NCBI RefSeq assembly: GCF_050943825.1
Contig: NZ_JBMNPX010000003.1
Span: 124,001-188,000, forward strand
Source of the DNA: Pseudoflavonifractor sp050943825
Lineage (GTDB): Bacteria; Bacillota; Clostridia; Oscillospirales; Oscillospiraceae
Length of the DNA stretch: 64,000 bases
Direction: 5' to 3'
Shown: positions 15,177 to 24,110 of the stretch, piece after piece
Layout of the letters: every line of letters starts with the position of its first letter
Position numbering within the stretch: the first letter of the stretch is position 1
Translations under genes and position numbers: made by a program
The notes under the pieces: generated by a model
Seen by the model: the letters and a program-made list of their open reading frames with translations, nothing else
Databases searched by the model: none
What the model was told of the DNA's origin: nothing

Positions 15177-16499
15177 ATGGTATTTGAAATTAATGCGCTG
15201 ACGATTACCGTCATGGCCTTGTTGGGCGCTGTGTGTGCCTATCTGGCCAACCAGAACATCGCCGTCTTCAACGACGGTATGCGGCCTGTGTACCCCCAGT
15301 ACTTCAACGGCACCATGGACCGCAAGAGCCTCTTTGCCACCAGCTTTGCCCTTTCCTTCGGACTGGTCATCGGCTTCGGCCTGCCCACGTCCATTGCCGG
15401 CGGCATCATCATCGTGCACACCATCATGCTGGCCTGCGACATCATCGGCGCGGCCTTCTCCGACAAGGGCGTCTATAAGTGGGTCTCCGCTCTGGTGGGC
15501 GCCGTGTTCGGTGTCATCCTCATGTTCGGCATGCAGGGCATCATCAATATCTTCGCCCTCATGCCCATCGACTTCCTGGGCAACCTGTCCACCGTGGGCG
15601 ACCTGATCATCGTCACCTTCTGTGTGTTCCCCGCCATGGCCGTGGCCTATCAGTCCGGCTTCTGGACCGGTATCGTGGTCTTTGCCCTGACCATGCTGGT
15701 CAAGCAGATCACCGTGGTCTTCGGCACCTTTACCATTGGTGATGTGACCGTCACCCTGAACGCCGACGGCATGGCCCTGCTGTTCTCCATCCTCGCCATG
15801 GTTGTCTGCGCCATGATGCACAGCAAGAAGGTGGAGGGCAGCGCCGCTGCCGCCTTCTCCGCTTTCGGCGACAACATCAAGAAGATTCAGAAGAACATCA
15901 TTTTCCTGGCCCTGGCCGGCGGCATCGTGGCCCTGGCCACCACCCTGATGCTCATCGCTGAGGGCCCCGCTTCCCTGACCCTCACCGCTCAGGGTAATTA
16001 CAGCGAGGCTGCCATTGTGTCCCTGGGCCGCTGCCTGGGCTTCATCCCCCTGGTCATGACCACCGCCATTATCTCCGGCGTGTACAGCCCCGCCGGTACC
16101 AAGGCCCTGCACGTGCCCGCCATCCTCTTCATCAATATGGGCATTGTGGGCCTGGTGGGCTCCTTTGTGGTGGGCGCCCTCATCATGGTCATCGAGGTTC
16201 TCCTCCTGGGCTTCATCGCCAAGGGCCTGGACAAGTTCCCCGGCATGAAGGAGATGGGCGACAACACCCGTACCGCCATGAGCAAGGTCCTGGATCTGGC
16301 CCTCCTGCTGGGCGGCTGCCTGGCGGCCAACGCCATCGCTCCCTCCCTGGGCTACATCTGGATCTTCGGCCTGTACTTCCTCAACCAGTCCGCCAAGAAG
16401 CCCGTGCCCACCATGGCCATCGGCCCCATCGGCGCCATCCTGCTGGGCATCATCGTAAATATTCTCCATGTAATCGGACTTTTCCCGGTGGCTGCGTAA
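15177..16499 (+). CDS. yhfT: YhfT-like polytopic membrane protein, putative transporter
   Basis: A 440-residue protein with about ten to twelve hydrophobic helices, similar in length to E. coli YhfT. It begins MVFEINALTITVMALLGAV, and has repeated small-residue-rich helices and a short cytosolic stretch near residues 215-245 (AMMHSKKVEGSAAAAFSAFG). YhfT proteins are considered transporters of an unknown substrate and are always near YhfU. It lies 71 bases after yhfU with AAGGAG before the ATG. The downstream hairpin at 16516-16553 may reduce expression of the later genes. Confidence 0.85.
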   Translation: MVFEINALTITVMALLGAVCAYLANQNIAVFNDGMRPVYPQYFNGTMDRKSLFATSFALSFGLVIGFGLPTSIAGGIIIVHTIMLACDIIGAAFSDKGVYKWVSALVGAVFGVILMFGMQGIINIFALMPIDFLGNLSTVGDLIIVTFCVFPAMAVAYQSGFWTGIVVFALTMLVKQITVVFGTFTIGDVTVTLNADGMALLFSILAMVVCAMMHSKKVEGSAAAAFSAFGDNIKKIQKNIIFLALAGGIVALATTLMLIAEGPASLTLTAQGNYSEAAIVSLGRCLGFIPLVMTTAIISGVYSPAGTKALHVPAILFINMGIVGLVGSFVVGALIMVIEVLLLGFIAKGLDKFPGMKEMGDNTRTAMSKVLDLALLLGGCLAANAIAPSLGYIWIFGLYFLNQSAKKPVPTMAIGPIGAILLGIIVNILHVIGLFPVAA

Positions 16500-16515
16500 T
16501 TAGCTAATATTTGAC

Positions 16516-16553
16516 AAGAGTCCACACCGGTGTTAATCTCGGTGTGGGCTCTT
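16516..16553 (+). terminator. Stem-loop between yhfT and yhfZ, possible attenuating terminator
   Basis: A 14-bp stem AAGAGTCCACACCG with its near-perfect complement and a 10-base loop, but no T run after it (TATCAAAAAAA). It may act as an mRNA-stabilising or processing hairpin rather than a true terminator. Confidence 0.35.
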
Positions 16554-16686
16554 ATCAAAAAAAGCACTTTAACCGCCTGAAAAAGGGCGATCGTGGGGAC
16601 AGCGCGGAAAGCTGCTTTCTCCATACATGACCGGCCCCAGGCCGGGAGGGGAAAGTGCGGCAGAGCCCCAGTTAGGGGGAAATGCA

Positions 16687-17628
16687 ATGAAACGGACAGA
16701 AAGCACGCAGGTCAGGGACCTGCTGATGAAAAAATCCGGCCAGGCGGTGTCCTTTTTGGCAGGCGGCCTGCTGGAAATTGAGGTCGGAGAACGGATTCCC
16801 ACCTTTTCTCAGTTTGCCGAGGGCCGGGAGTTTTCCCGGGGAACCCTCCAGAACGCCATGGCGGCGCTGGAGAAGATGGGGGCCGTGTCCCTGGAAAAGC
16901 ACGGGCACATGGGTACCATCCTGACCATGAAAAAGACGGAACTGCTCCTGGAGTGCCTGGGCGTGCGCTATGTGTCCGGCATTATGCCCCTTCCCTATAC
17001 AAAGTGTTACGAGGGACTGGCCACGGGGCTGTTCAACACCATCACCGAGCGCAGCAGCATGTCTGTGGACATCGCGTACATGCGCGGCTCGGAAAAGCGT
17101 ATCCAGGCCGTGATTGCCGGGCGGTACGACTTTGCCGTCACCTCCCGCCTGTCGGCCAAAAAGGCCCTGGAGCAGGGCATGGAGATAGAACTCCTGCGGG
17201 ACTTCGGCCCTGAGAGCTATCTGAAGGGCCAGAGCCTGATTTTCCGGGACAAGGACGCCACGGAGATCACCCCCGGCATGCGGGTGGGCGTGGACGACAC
17301 CTCCCTGGACCACATTGAACTGACCGACACCCTGGTGGGGGACACCCCCGTCCAACGGGTGCACATCAATTACAGCCAGATTTTCAACCTTTTGGAGCAG
17401 GGCGAGATTGACGCGGCGGTGTGGAACCTGGACACCGTGCTGGAGCACCGCCCCAACCTGAACTACCGGCGGCTGGACTTCGTCAACAACGACGAGAACA
17501 CCGCCGTGCTGGTGGTGAGCTCCCAGCGCCCCGCCATCCGCGCGGTGCTGGACGAGTATCTGGACGTGGACACCATTCTGGAGCAGCAGCGCCAGGTGGT
17601 GGCTCACGAGCGGTACCCCAACTACTGA
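16687..17628 (+). CDS. yhfZ: YhfZ-like GntR-type transcriptional regulator
   Basis: A 313-residue regulator. The N-terminal ~75 residues form a winged helix-turn-helix (IPTFSQFAEGREFSRGTLQNAMAALE, then a wing around KHGHMG). The rest is a ligand-binding domain with the fold of periplasmic-type sensors (DFAVTSRLSA, GEIDAAVWNLD), as in YhfZ and its relatives. The ATG at 16687 is used because AGGGGG lies 6 bases upstream. It probably controls the operon that encodes it and, through matching operators, the divergent SLH hydrolase; this is inferred from the operator pair. Confidence 0.85.
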   Translation: MKRTESTQVRDLLMKKSGQAVSFLAGGLLEIEVGERIPTFSQFAEGREFSRGTLQNAMAALEKMGAVSLEKHGHMGTILTMKKTELLLECLGVRYVSGIMPLPYTKCYEGLATGLFNTITERSSMSVDIAYMRGSEKRIQAVIAGRYDFAVTSRLSAKKALEQGMEIELLRDFGPESYLKGQSLIFRDKDATEITPGMRVGVDDTSLDHIELTDTLVGDTPVQRVHINYSQIFNLLEQGEIDAAVWNLDTVLEHRPNLNYRRLDFVNNDENTAVLVVSSQRPAIRAVLDEYLDVDTILEQQRQVVAHERYPNY

Positions 17629-17694
17629 GCAGGCACTCCGGCGGCGGGGATGCTGCGTCCAGGGTCTGGCTGTGCGGATTCTGAGGTGATCTGC

Positions 17695-18558
17695 TTGAAG
17701 AATACGATCTATGCCCACGAGCATCTGACCATCGATCTGTCCGGCGTGAAGGGCGACGCCGACTGCCGAATGGACGACCGGGACCTGGTGCTGGGCGAGA
17801 TGAAGCGGCTGGCCGCCGCAGGCGCGGCGGCTGTGGTAGACCAGACCTGCCGCGGCATGGGCCGCAATCCTGACTATACCCAGGGCGTGGCCGACGAGGC
17901 GGGCCTGCGGGTCATCCACAGCACGGGCTATTATAAGGAGCCCTTCCTCCCGAAGGAGTGCTACTCCATGTCCAGGGAGGATATGGCCGCCCTGTTTGTG
18001 AAAGAGCTGACCCAGGGTATGGAGGGTACGTCGCTGAAGGCGGGACTCATCGGTGAGATCGGCACCGGCAAGGGGCAGATTGCCCCCATAGAGCGCCAGA
18101 TCTTTGAGGCCGCGTCCATGGCCCACCGGGAGACGGGCGCGCCCATCTGCACCCACACCACGCTGGGTACCCTGGGCCTGGAGCAGCTGGAGATTTTCCG
18201 CGCCTACGGCGTGGACCTGTCCAGAGTGGTGCTGAGCCACATCGACCTCTCGGGGGATGTGGACTACATGCTCCGCCTGCTGGACAGCGGGGTCAACATC
18301 GCCTTTGACACGGTGGGCAAGAACAACTACCAGCCCGACCAGGGCCGCATGGACTGGCTGACCGCCCTGTGTGAGCGGGGCTACCAGTCCCAGATTGTTC
18401 TGTCCATGGATCTGACCCGCGTCTCCAACGTGAAGCAGCTGGGCTACGACTATCTGCTCACCAATTTTGTACCTGCCCTCCTGGCCCGTGGGTTCCGCCA
18501 GACCTGGCTTGATGCCCTGCTGGTGGAGAATCCCCGCCGTATCTACGCCATATCATAA
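17695..18558 (+). CDS. php: Phosphotriesterase-homology protein, metal-dependent hydrolase
   Basis: A 287-residue amidohydrolase-superfamily enzyme of the PTE family; E. coli Php has 292 residues. Metal ligands are seen as HEH at residues 8-10, the acidic or bridging position in GEIGTGKG near 127, His in CTHTTLG and in LSHIDLSGD, and Asp in SMDLTR near 240. PTE relatives open lactones or cleave phosphoesters; the physiological substrate of Php is not established. The start is TTG at 17695 with GAGGTGAT upstream; no ATG fits the homologous N-terminus. A hairpin cluster separates it from yhfS, and its stop codon lies inside the cluster's bracket repeat. Confidence 0.88.
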   Translation: MKNTIYAHEHLTIDLSGVKGDADCRMDDRDLVLGEMKRLAAAGAAAVVDQTCRGMGRNPDYTQGVADEAGLRVIHSTGYYKEPFLPKECYSMSREDMAALFVKELTQGMEGTSLKAGLIGEIGTGKGQIAPIERQIFEAASMAHRETGAPICTHTTLGTLGLEQLEIFRAYGVDLSRVVLSHIDLSGDVDYMLRLLDSGVNIAFDTVGKNNYQPDQGRMDWLTALCERGYQSQIVLSMDLTRVSNVKQLGYDYLLTNFVPALLARGFRQTWLDALLVENPRRIYAIS

Positions 18559-18785
18559 TGCGTACCGAACAAGGCCAAATGGCCTTGTTCTGGTGCAGGG
18601 GATTGGACCAAATGGTCCACCCCCTGCACCTTCCGCTGATGCATTTCAATGCACCAGCGGACTACGCATTGCGGCAATGGCTGAATTTCATAAAAGCGGC
18701 TCCTTTGCGCCGTTTTTATGAAATCGCGCGGCTGCCGCCGCGCGAATAAACCGATTTGCGGTTTATTCAGCAGACATTATCATAA
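18551..18785. repeat. Cluster of six hairpins bracketed by TATCATAA direct repeats, inside the yhf operon
   Basis: Six inverted repeats stand back to back: GAACAAGGCC at 18567-18590, a 39-base hairpin with GGTGCAGGGG arms at 18592-18630, CCGCTGATGCAT at 18633-18660, TTTCATAAAAGCGGC at 18686-18723, TCGCGCGGC at 18724-18745, and GAATAAACCG to about 18769. Several loops are AAAT or ATTT. The bracket is the 8-bp repeat TATCATAA at 18551-18558 (containing the php stop) and 18778-18785 (just before the yhfS ribosome binding site). Confidence 0.75.
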
Positions 18786-18795
18786 GGAGTTGCCT

Positions 18796-19911
18796 ATGGA
18801 AGTCACGACTTATCCCCTCCACTCCATTTCCCTGGAGGAGGCGAAGGCCCTTCAATTTAAAATTATAGATGTTATCACCCGCCACTTTGACGGCCGGGAG
18901 GTTCTCTCCCTGGGCGACCTGGGCGTGGTGCCCGGACTCAACAAGCCCACCACCACAAAGAAGGTGGAGGAGGTCATTGCCGAGGTCTTCGGCGCCGAGC
19001 GTGCCCAGCTGGTCTGGGGCTCGGGCACCGGCGCCCTCCGCTGGGCCCTCATGTCCACCGTAAAGCCCGGGGACGCCATCCTGGTCCACGAGGCGCCCAT
19101 CTACCCCACCACCCAGGCGTCGGTGGAGAGCATGAGCCTGCGGTCCATCCGCGCCGACTACAACGACCCGGCCTCCATTGCCGCCGTCATTGCCGCCCAT
19201 AAGGACGAGATCAAGGGCGTGCTGGTGCAGCACACCCGGCAGAAAATTGACGACCGCTATGACCTGGAGACCGTCATCACCCAGATTAAGTCCCTCCTGC
19301 CCGACGTGCCCGTGGTCACCGACGACAACTACGCCGCCCTGAAGGTGAAGAAGATTGGCTGCCAGGCAGGCGCCGATCTGGCCTCCTTCTCCTGCTTCAA
19401 GACCCTGGGTCCCGAGGGCGTGGGCGTGGTCATCGGCAAAAAGAAGTATGTGGACCGGGTGGAGAAATGCCAGTACTCCGGCGGCAGCCAGATCCAGGGC
19501 TATCAGGCCATGGCGGTGCTGCGGGGCCTCATCTACGCCCCCGTGGCCCTGGCCGTCCAGTCCGAAGTCAATGAGGAGCTGGTGGTCCGGCTCAACGCCG
19601 GCGAGGTGCCCGGCGTCAAGCGGGCCTTCCTGGCCAACGCCCAGAGCAAGGTGCTGCTGGTGGAGTTCGACACCGACTGCGCCGCCCAGGTGCTGAAGGT
19701 GACCCCCAGCCTGGGCGCCGCCTCCCACCCCGTGGGCTGCGAGTCCATCTATGAGTTCGCACCCATGATTTACCGCGTCAGCGGCACCTTCCGGGCCCAG
19801 GACCCCACTCTGGAGCACCGTATGATCCGCATCAACCCCCTGCGCAGCGGCGCGGACACTGTCATCCGCATCCTGAGGGAGGCGCTGGCACAGGTCGGGA
19901 AGGAGGATTAA
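18796..19911 (+). CDS. yhfS: YhfS-like PLP-dependent aminotransferase-fold enzyme
   Basis: A 371-residue fold-type I PLP enzyme (E. coli YhfS has 361). The cofactor-contacting Asp lies in VTDDNYAALK (about 177), and the Schiff-base Lys is K202 in SCFKTLGPEG; the phosphate-binding turn is WGSGTGALRWAL near 75-85. The family is annotated as an aminotransferase class V/cystathionine-lyase-like protein, and no reaction has been proven. The start is the ATG at 18796 with AAGGAG 7 bases upstream. The stop is 3 bases before yhfX, so the two are translated together. Confidence 0.88.
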   Translation: MEVTTYPLHSISLEEAKALQFKIIDVITRHFDGREVLSLGDLGVVPGLNKPTTTKKVEEVIAEVFGAERAQLVWGSGTGALRWALMSTVKPGDAILVHEAPIYPTTQASVESMSLRSIRADYNDPASIAAVIAAHKDEIKGVLVQHTRQKIDDRYDLETVITQIKSLLPDVPVVTDDNYAALKVKKIGCQAGADLASFSCFKTLGPEGVGVVIGKKKYVDRVEKCQYSGGSQIQGYQAMAVLRGLIYAPVALAVQSEVNEELVVRLNAGEVPGVKRAFLANAQSKVLLVEFDTDCAAQVLKVTPSLGAASHPVGCESIYEFAPMIYRVSGTFRAQDPTLEHRMIRINPLRSGADTVIRILREALAQVGKED

Positions 19912-19914
19912 CGG

Positions 19915-21069
19915 ATGTTTCTCCAAAAGGCTCTGGAAAACAACCGGCCCCTGGTGGATTTCGCCTTCTCTGCCCACCGCCGGGGTGAGCTGCTGCCCAA
20001 CACCTATCTGCTGGACATGGACGCCCTCACCGCTAACGCCCGGATGATGCTGGACGCGGCGGGCAAAAACGGCGTGTCCCTCTACTTTATGCTCAAACAG
20101 CTGGGGAGCAATCCGGAGGTGGCCCGCAGGCTGACCGACCTGGGCTTCTCCGGCGCGGTGGCCGTGGAGGCCCGGGAGGCCCTGTGCTACAAGCAGCACG
20201 GCATCCCTCTGGGCAATATCGGCCATCTGGTCCAGATTCCCGACGGCGCCCTCCCCACCCTGCTGGACGCCCGGCCCCAGATCATCACCATCTACTCCGT
20301 GGACAAGGCCCGGACCATCTCCGCCCTGGCAGCAGAGCGGGGCATGGTGCAGGATGTCATGCTCCGTGTGGTGGGCAAGGAGGATATGCTCTACTCCGGC
20401 CAGCTGGCGGGCTTCCCCCTGGAGGACCTGGCCGCCGCCGCGGAGGAGCTGGCCAAGCTGCCCAACATCCGCCTGGCGGGTGTGTGCGCCTTCCCCTGCT
20501 TCCTCTATGACGAGGCCGCGCAGGACATTGCCCCCACCCCCAACGCCGGCACCGTCGTCAAGGCGGCGGAGCTGCTGCGGGGCATGGGCTTCCCCATTGA
20601 GCAGGTGAACGTGCCCTCCACCTCCTGCGCCCGCTCCATCCCCATGGTGGCGGCCGCCGGCGGCACCCACGCCGAGCCGGGTCACGGCCTGACCGGCACC
20701 ACCCCCTGGCATCTCACCCACTCCGGGGAGCAGCTGGCCCTGGTCTACCTGTCCGAGGTGTCCCACAACTTTGACGGCAAGGGCTACTGCTACGGCGGCG
20801 GCCACTACCGCCGGGGCCACATGTCGGGCGCCCTGGTGGGCCGCTCCGGAGAGCAGGCCGAGCTGATGGGGGTGGAGGCCCCCACCATGGACAGTATTGA
20901 CTACCACTTTACCCTGGAGCGCCCCTGCCGGGTAGGCGATGCGGTGGTAATGTCCTTCCGCACCCAGATCTTTGTTACCCGCAGCGATATGGCCCTTGTG
21001 GAGGGCCTCTCCACCGGCACGCCCAGAATTACCGCTGTCTACGACGCGCTGGGCAACAGAAAGGTGTAA
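19915..21069 (+). CDS. yhfX: YhfX-like alanine-racemase-fold PLP protein
   Basis: A 384-residue fold-type III PLP protein (E. coli YhfX has 387). A TIM-barrel domain begins NTYLLDMDALTANARMMLDAA and carries the candidate PLP lysine K61 in YFMLKQLGSNPEV; a C-terminal beta domain follows from about residue 255. Relatives include alanine racemase and D-threonine aldolase, so an amino acid or amino alcohol substrate is plausible, but the reaction is unknown. Pairing with YhfS gives the operon two different PLP enzymes. yhfW follows 7 bases after its stop. Confidence 0.86.
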   Translation: MFLQKALENNRPLVDFAFSAHRRGELLPNTYLLDMDALTANARMMLDAAGKNGVSLYFMLKQLGSNPEVARRLTDLGFSGAVAVEAREALCYKQHGIPLGNIGHLVQIPDGALPTLLDARPQIITIYSVDKARTISALAAERGMVQDVMLRVVGKEDMLYSGQLAGFPLEDLAAAAEELAKLPNIRLAGVCAFPCFLYDEAAQDIAPTPNAGTVVKAAELLRGMGFPIEQVNVPSTSCARSIPMVAAAGGTHAEPGHGLTGTTPWHLTHSGEQLALVYLSEVSHNFDGKGYCYGGGHYRRGHMSGALVGRSGEQAELMGVEAPTMDSIDYHFTLERPCRVGDAVVMSFRTQIFVTRSDMALVEGLSTGTPRITAVYDALGNRKV

Positions 21070-21076
21070 CCAAGCT

Positions 21077-22297
21077 ATGGGAAGATTTATTGTCATTGTT
21101 CTGGACGGCTTTGGGGCTGGCTGCATGGAGGATGTACCCCAGGTCCGTCCGGCGGATATGGGGGCCCACACCTGGAAGCACATCGCCCAGGCAACCCCCG
21201 GCCTGCGCCTGCCCAACCTGGAGGCGCTGGGACTGATGAACATTGCGGACTTTGAGACGGACACCATGCACAAAAGCCCCGCCGCCACCTGGTCCCGTGC
21301 CGCCCTCACCCACTTTGGGGCGGACACCTTCTGGGGACACCAGGAGATTATGGGTACCCGCCCCCGCAAGCCCAGAGAGGAGCCCTTCGCCATCCGCCTG
21401 GAGGCCGCAAAGGCCGCCCTGGAGGAGGCCGGGTTCCAGGTTCAGGTCCACACCGGACCCCAGGGCGGACGGCTCCTGGTGGTCAACGGCGCGGTGACCG
21501 TGGCCGACAACATTGAGTGCGACCCCGGCCAGGCGGTGAACGTGACCGCCGCCATTGACGACATCCCTTTTGAGGATGTGCTGAAGATCGGACGGGTGGT
21601 CCGGGGACAGGTCTTTGTCTCCCGGGTCATCACCTTCGGCGGCCGGGGGGTACACCTGCCCAACCTGCTCGCCGCCATTGAGGAGAACCCGGAGGCCGGG
21701 CTCATCGGCGTCAACGCCCCCGCCTCCGGCGTCTACAACGACGACTACCACTGCGTCCACATGGGCTACGGTGTGGACCCCGCCACCCAGGTGGCCACCA
21801 TCCTGCCCCAAAACGGCACCGACGTGTTCCTGGTGGGCAAGGTGGCCGACATTGTGGAGAACCCCCAGCCCGGACACAGCTTTTCCATCGTGCCCACCCC
21901 CGAGGTGATGGAAAAGACCCTGCAGCTCATCCGGGACAACCCCAACGCCTTTATCTGCACCAATGTGCAGGAGACCGACCTGTGCGGCCACCGGGAGAAT
22001 GTGGGCGAATACGTCCGCATCCTGCGGGAGGCCGACGCAGGCCTGACACCCATTCTGGAGGCTCTGGCGCCGGAGGACATTCTGGTGGTCATGGCTGACC
22101 ACGGCAACGACCCCACCATCGGCCATCCCCACCACACCCGGGAGTATGTGCCTCTCATGGTGCGGGGCGGACAGGTCCGCCCCGGCCCCTTCCCTGTCCG
22201 CGGTACCCTCTCCGACGTGGGCGCCACCGTAGCCGACTATTTCCACGCCCCGGCGCCGGAAAACGGGAAGAGCTTCCTGGGGGAAATTCTGAAATAA
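21077..22297 (+). CDS. yhfW: YhfW-like phosphopentomutase/alkaline phosphatase superfamily metalloenzyme
   Basis: A 406-residue protein (E. coli YhfW has 408) of the metalloenzyme group containing phosphopentomutase and cofactor-independent phosphoglycerate mutase. Metal-binding signatures are IVLDGFGAG at the N-terminus and VMADHGNDPTIGHPHHTRE near the C-terminus; the region ADTFWGHQEIMG resembles the nucleophile area of DeoB. The substrate is not known, but a phosphorylated sugar or related small molecule is likely. The ATG at 21077 is 7 bases after the yhfX stop; the longer open frame upstream overlaps yhfX. Confidence 0.87.
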   Translation: MGRFIVIVLDGFGAGCMEDVPQVRPADMGAHTWKHIAQATPGLRLPNLEALGLMNIADFETDTMHKSPAATWSRAALTHFGADTFWGHQEIMGTRPRKPREEPFAIRLEAAKAALEEAGFQVQVHTGPQGGRLLVVNGAVTVADNIECDPGQAVNVTAAIDDIPFEDVLKIGRVVRGQVFVSRVITFGGRGVHLPNLLAAIEENPEAGLIGVNAPASGVYNDDYHCVHMGYGVDPATQVATILPQNGTDVFLVGKVADIVENPQPGHSFSIVPTPEVMEKTLQLIRDNPNAFICTNVQETDLCGHRENVGEYVRILREADAGLTPILEALAPEDILVVMADHGNDPTIGHPHHTREYVPLMVRGGQVRPGPFPVRGTLSDVGATVADYFHAPAPENGKSFLGEILK

Positions 22298-22310
22298 GGA
22301 GCCCGTTTCT

Positions 22311-22700
22311 ATGGATGCTTTGGATCAGCGCCTTCAGATTCTGCACCAGGCCGGCATGCTGTCCGACCAGCACGCAAAGGATGCCGCCCTCCTGCGGGAG
22401 TTTTTCTCCAAGCGGTACGGCATTACCCTCACCGAGGAGAATGCCGGAGCCTTTTTCACCCACTTCTGCATGGCCCTCCACCGGCTGGAGACCGACGAGC
22501 GGATTGACCCGGTAGACGAGGTGATTCAGGACGAGATTCAGGATGAAGCCGACTATGACAACGCCTGCTTTGTGGCCGACGAGATACAGCAGTCCGTGGT
22601 GGCCCTCCCTGACTGGGAGCGGGGCTACATCCTGGTGCACCTCATTGTACTCCTGGGGAAGGTCCGGGAGGCGTACGACAAAGAGATTCTGGGGGAGTAA
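22311..22700 (+). CDS. yhfY: YhfY-like PRD domain protein
   Basis: A 129-residue mostly helical protein matching the small PRD-domain family that includes E. coli YhfY (120 residues). PRD-like features are the stretch AFFTHFCMALHRLETDERID, a negatively charged middle with VDEVIQDEIQDEAD, and a C-terminal helix ILVHLIVLLGKVREAY. PRDs normally carry regulatory phosphorylation sites; the single H-containing motif here (FTHF) could be one, but this is not shown. It is the last gene of the operon and is followed by a strong hairpin. Confidence 0.82.
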   Translation: MDALDQRLQILHQAGMLSDQHAKDAALLREFFSKRYGITLTEENAGAFFTHFCMALHRLETDERIDPVDEVIQDEIQDEADYDNACFVADEIQQSVVALPDWERGYILVHLIVLLGKVREAYDKEILGE

Positions 22701-22720
22701 CCCCCGGCAGAACAACAGCG

Positions 22721-22757
22721 CGGCCCCCGCACCGGTCTGACCGGTGCGGGGGCCGCT
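22721..22757. terminator. Terminator of the yhf operon
   Basis: A 17-bp perfect stem GCGGCCCCCGCACCGGT with a CTG loop followed by TGGTTTGT. It also lies just after the converging ATPase gene and may serve both directions. Confidence 0.8.
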
Positions 22758-22778
22758 GGTTTGTAAAAGGGGCTGATA

Positions 22779-24083
22779 TTATCCGTACCGCTTGAACTGG
22801 AAGCGGAAGGGCTGGCAGCCCGGCGCGCCGATGATGGCCTGGCCCACGGGCAGGTTGGTGATGTCCTCGTCCTCCACCACAAAGCCCTCCCGGATCTGCT
22901 CGGACACGCCCCGGTTCTGGATGGCGGAGAGGTAGGTCTGGAGCTTGATGTTCCGGCCGAACAGGCCCTTGATGTACTCTCGGGAGCCGGCGTCGTTGAC
23001 CCGGAAGGCCAGGGTGGTGCCGAAGCCGGAGAGGATGCTGCGGGCCAGGTTCTGGCCGTAGGCGGCGGCGATCTGGTCGATGTTCTGGATGCCCACAAAG
23101 AATTTGGCGCCCAGGCTGCGCCCGAAGTTGACGCCATCGTCAATGTGCTCCAGGTGGGGCAGGAGGCGAAACTCGTCGATGAAGAAGTAGACGCTGCCCT
23201 CGTTGGAGGTGCGGCACAGGGCCTCCTTCACCGCCAGGTCGATGAGCAGCCGGTATACCGGCGTCAGCATGGCGCCGATGCCCAGGTCGTACTCCACGAA
23301 GATGACCCGGCCGCCCTTCTGCCGCACCAGCTGCCGCATGGACAGGCCGCCCTTTTTGCGGAAGTTGCCCACAAAAATCTCGCGCACCATCTGCTGCAGC
23401 TCGGCCACCACGCCCAGGGTCTGGCCCGACTTCTCGTCCTCGATGTAGGAGGTCATGGCCTTCAGGTCCTGGTGGGACTGGAGGATGCGCTTCATGGCGG
23501 GCACGGAGAAGGTGTCAAACAGGGAGCGGAGTGCCTGGTTATTGCGGGAGGAGGCGAACTGGTCGGACCGGACCATGTGGAGCAGCAGGGCGGAGAACAG
23601 GTCCTTGGCTGCGTTGGGAAAAAAGGGCTGGGTGGTGTGGGCCAGCTTTTCGGAGAAGAAGCTCTTGGCAATCTCCAGAATGTTCTCCTCCACACGGTCG
23701 TCAATGGTCACCTCACCGAACAGGTTCCAGTAGTCGGGACCGCTGCCGCCGTCGGCCCGGCTGTCGTTGCTGATGACCACGTCCCCGGGCTGGTAGAACT
23801 CCCGGTAGAAGTCGCCCTTGGTGTCGAAGATGATGACCACGTCCCGGTCGGTCAGGCTGCTGCGTACATTGCGGATGAGGAAGTTGAAGGCGTTGGATTT
23901 GCCCGTGCCGATGCCGCCCAGCAGCAGCAGGTGCCGGGAGAGCATCTGCTCCCCCACCGGGATGCGCATGGGCTCTCCCAGGGCGTTGTGGCCCATGAGA
24001 AAGAAGTGGGGGTCCTTCTCCTGGTACTGGCAGGTATCAAACAGCCGGTTGCCGGAGAATACCTCCTGAGAATAGGTCTGCAT
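22779..24083 (-). CDS. VirD4/TraD-like AAA ATPase (type IV coupling-protein family), orphan
   Basis: A 434-residue P-loop ATPase of the VirD4/TraG/TraD-TrwB group, which normally pumps DNA or protein substrates into type IV secretion channels as a membrane hexamer. It has Walker A GGIGTGKS near residues 56-63, a second conserved strand VVIIFDTKGDFY, Walker B YFFIDEFRLLP near 298, and a sensor/arginine region in GFGTTLAFRVNDAGSREY. No N-terminal membrane helices are visible, unlike most coupling proteins. The ATG at 24083 has GGAGG 9 bases upstream. No relaxase or mating-pair genes are nearby. It is the last gene of a three-gene operon with the repeat protein and a small protein. Confidence 0.85.
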   Translation of the reverse strand: MQTYSQEVFSGNRLFDTCQYQEKDPHFFLMGHNALGEPMRIPVGEQMLSRHLLLLGGIGTGKSNAFNFLIRNVRSSLTDRDVVIIFDTKGDFYREFYQPGDVVISNDSRADGGSGPDYWNLFGEVTIDDRVEENILEIAKSFFSEKLAHTTQPFFPNAAKDLFSALLLHMVRSDQFASSRNNQALRSLFDTFSVPAMKRILQSHQDLKAMTSYIEDEKSGQTLGVVAELQQMVREIFVGNFRKKGGLSMRQLVRQKGGRVIFVEYDLGIGAMLTPVYRLLIDLAVKEALCRTSNEGSVYFFIDEFRLLPHLEHIDDGVNFGRSLGAKFFVGIQNIDQIAAAYGQNLARSILSGFGTTLAFRVNDAGSREYIKGLFGRNIKLQTYLSAIQNRGVSEQIREGFVVEDEDITNLPVGQAIIGAPGCQPFRFQFKRYG

Positions 24084-24110
24084 GACCAAAAACCTCCTTC
24101 TGATGAAAAA

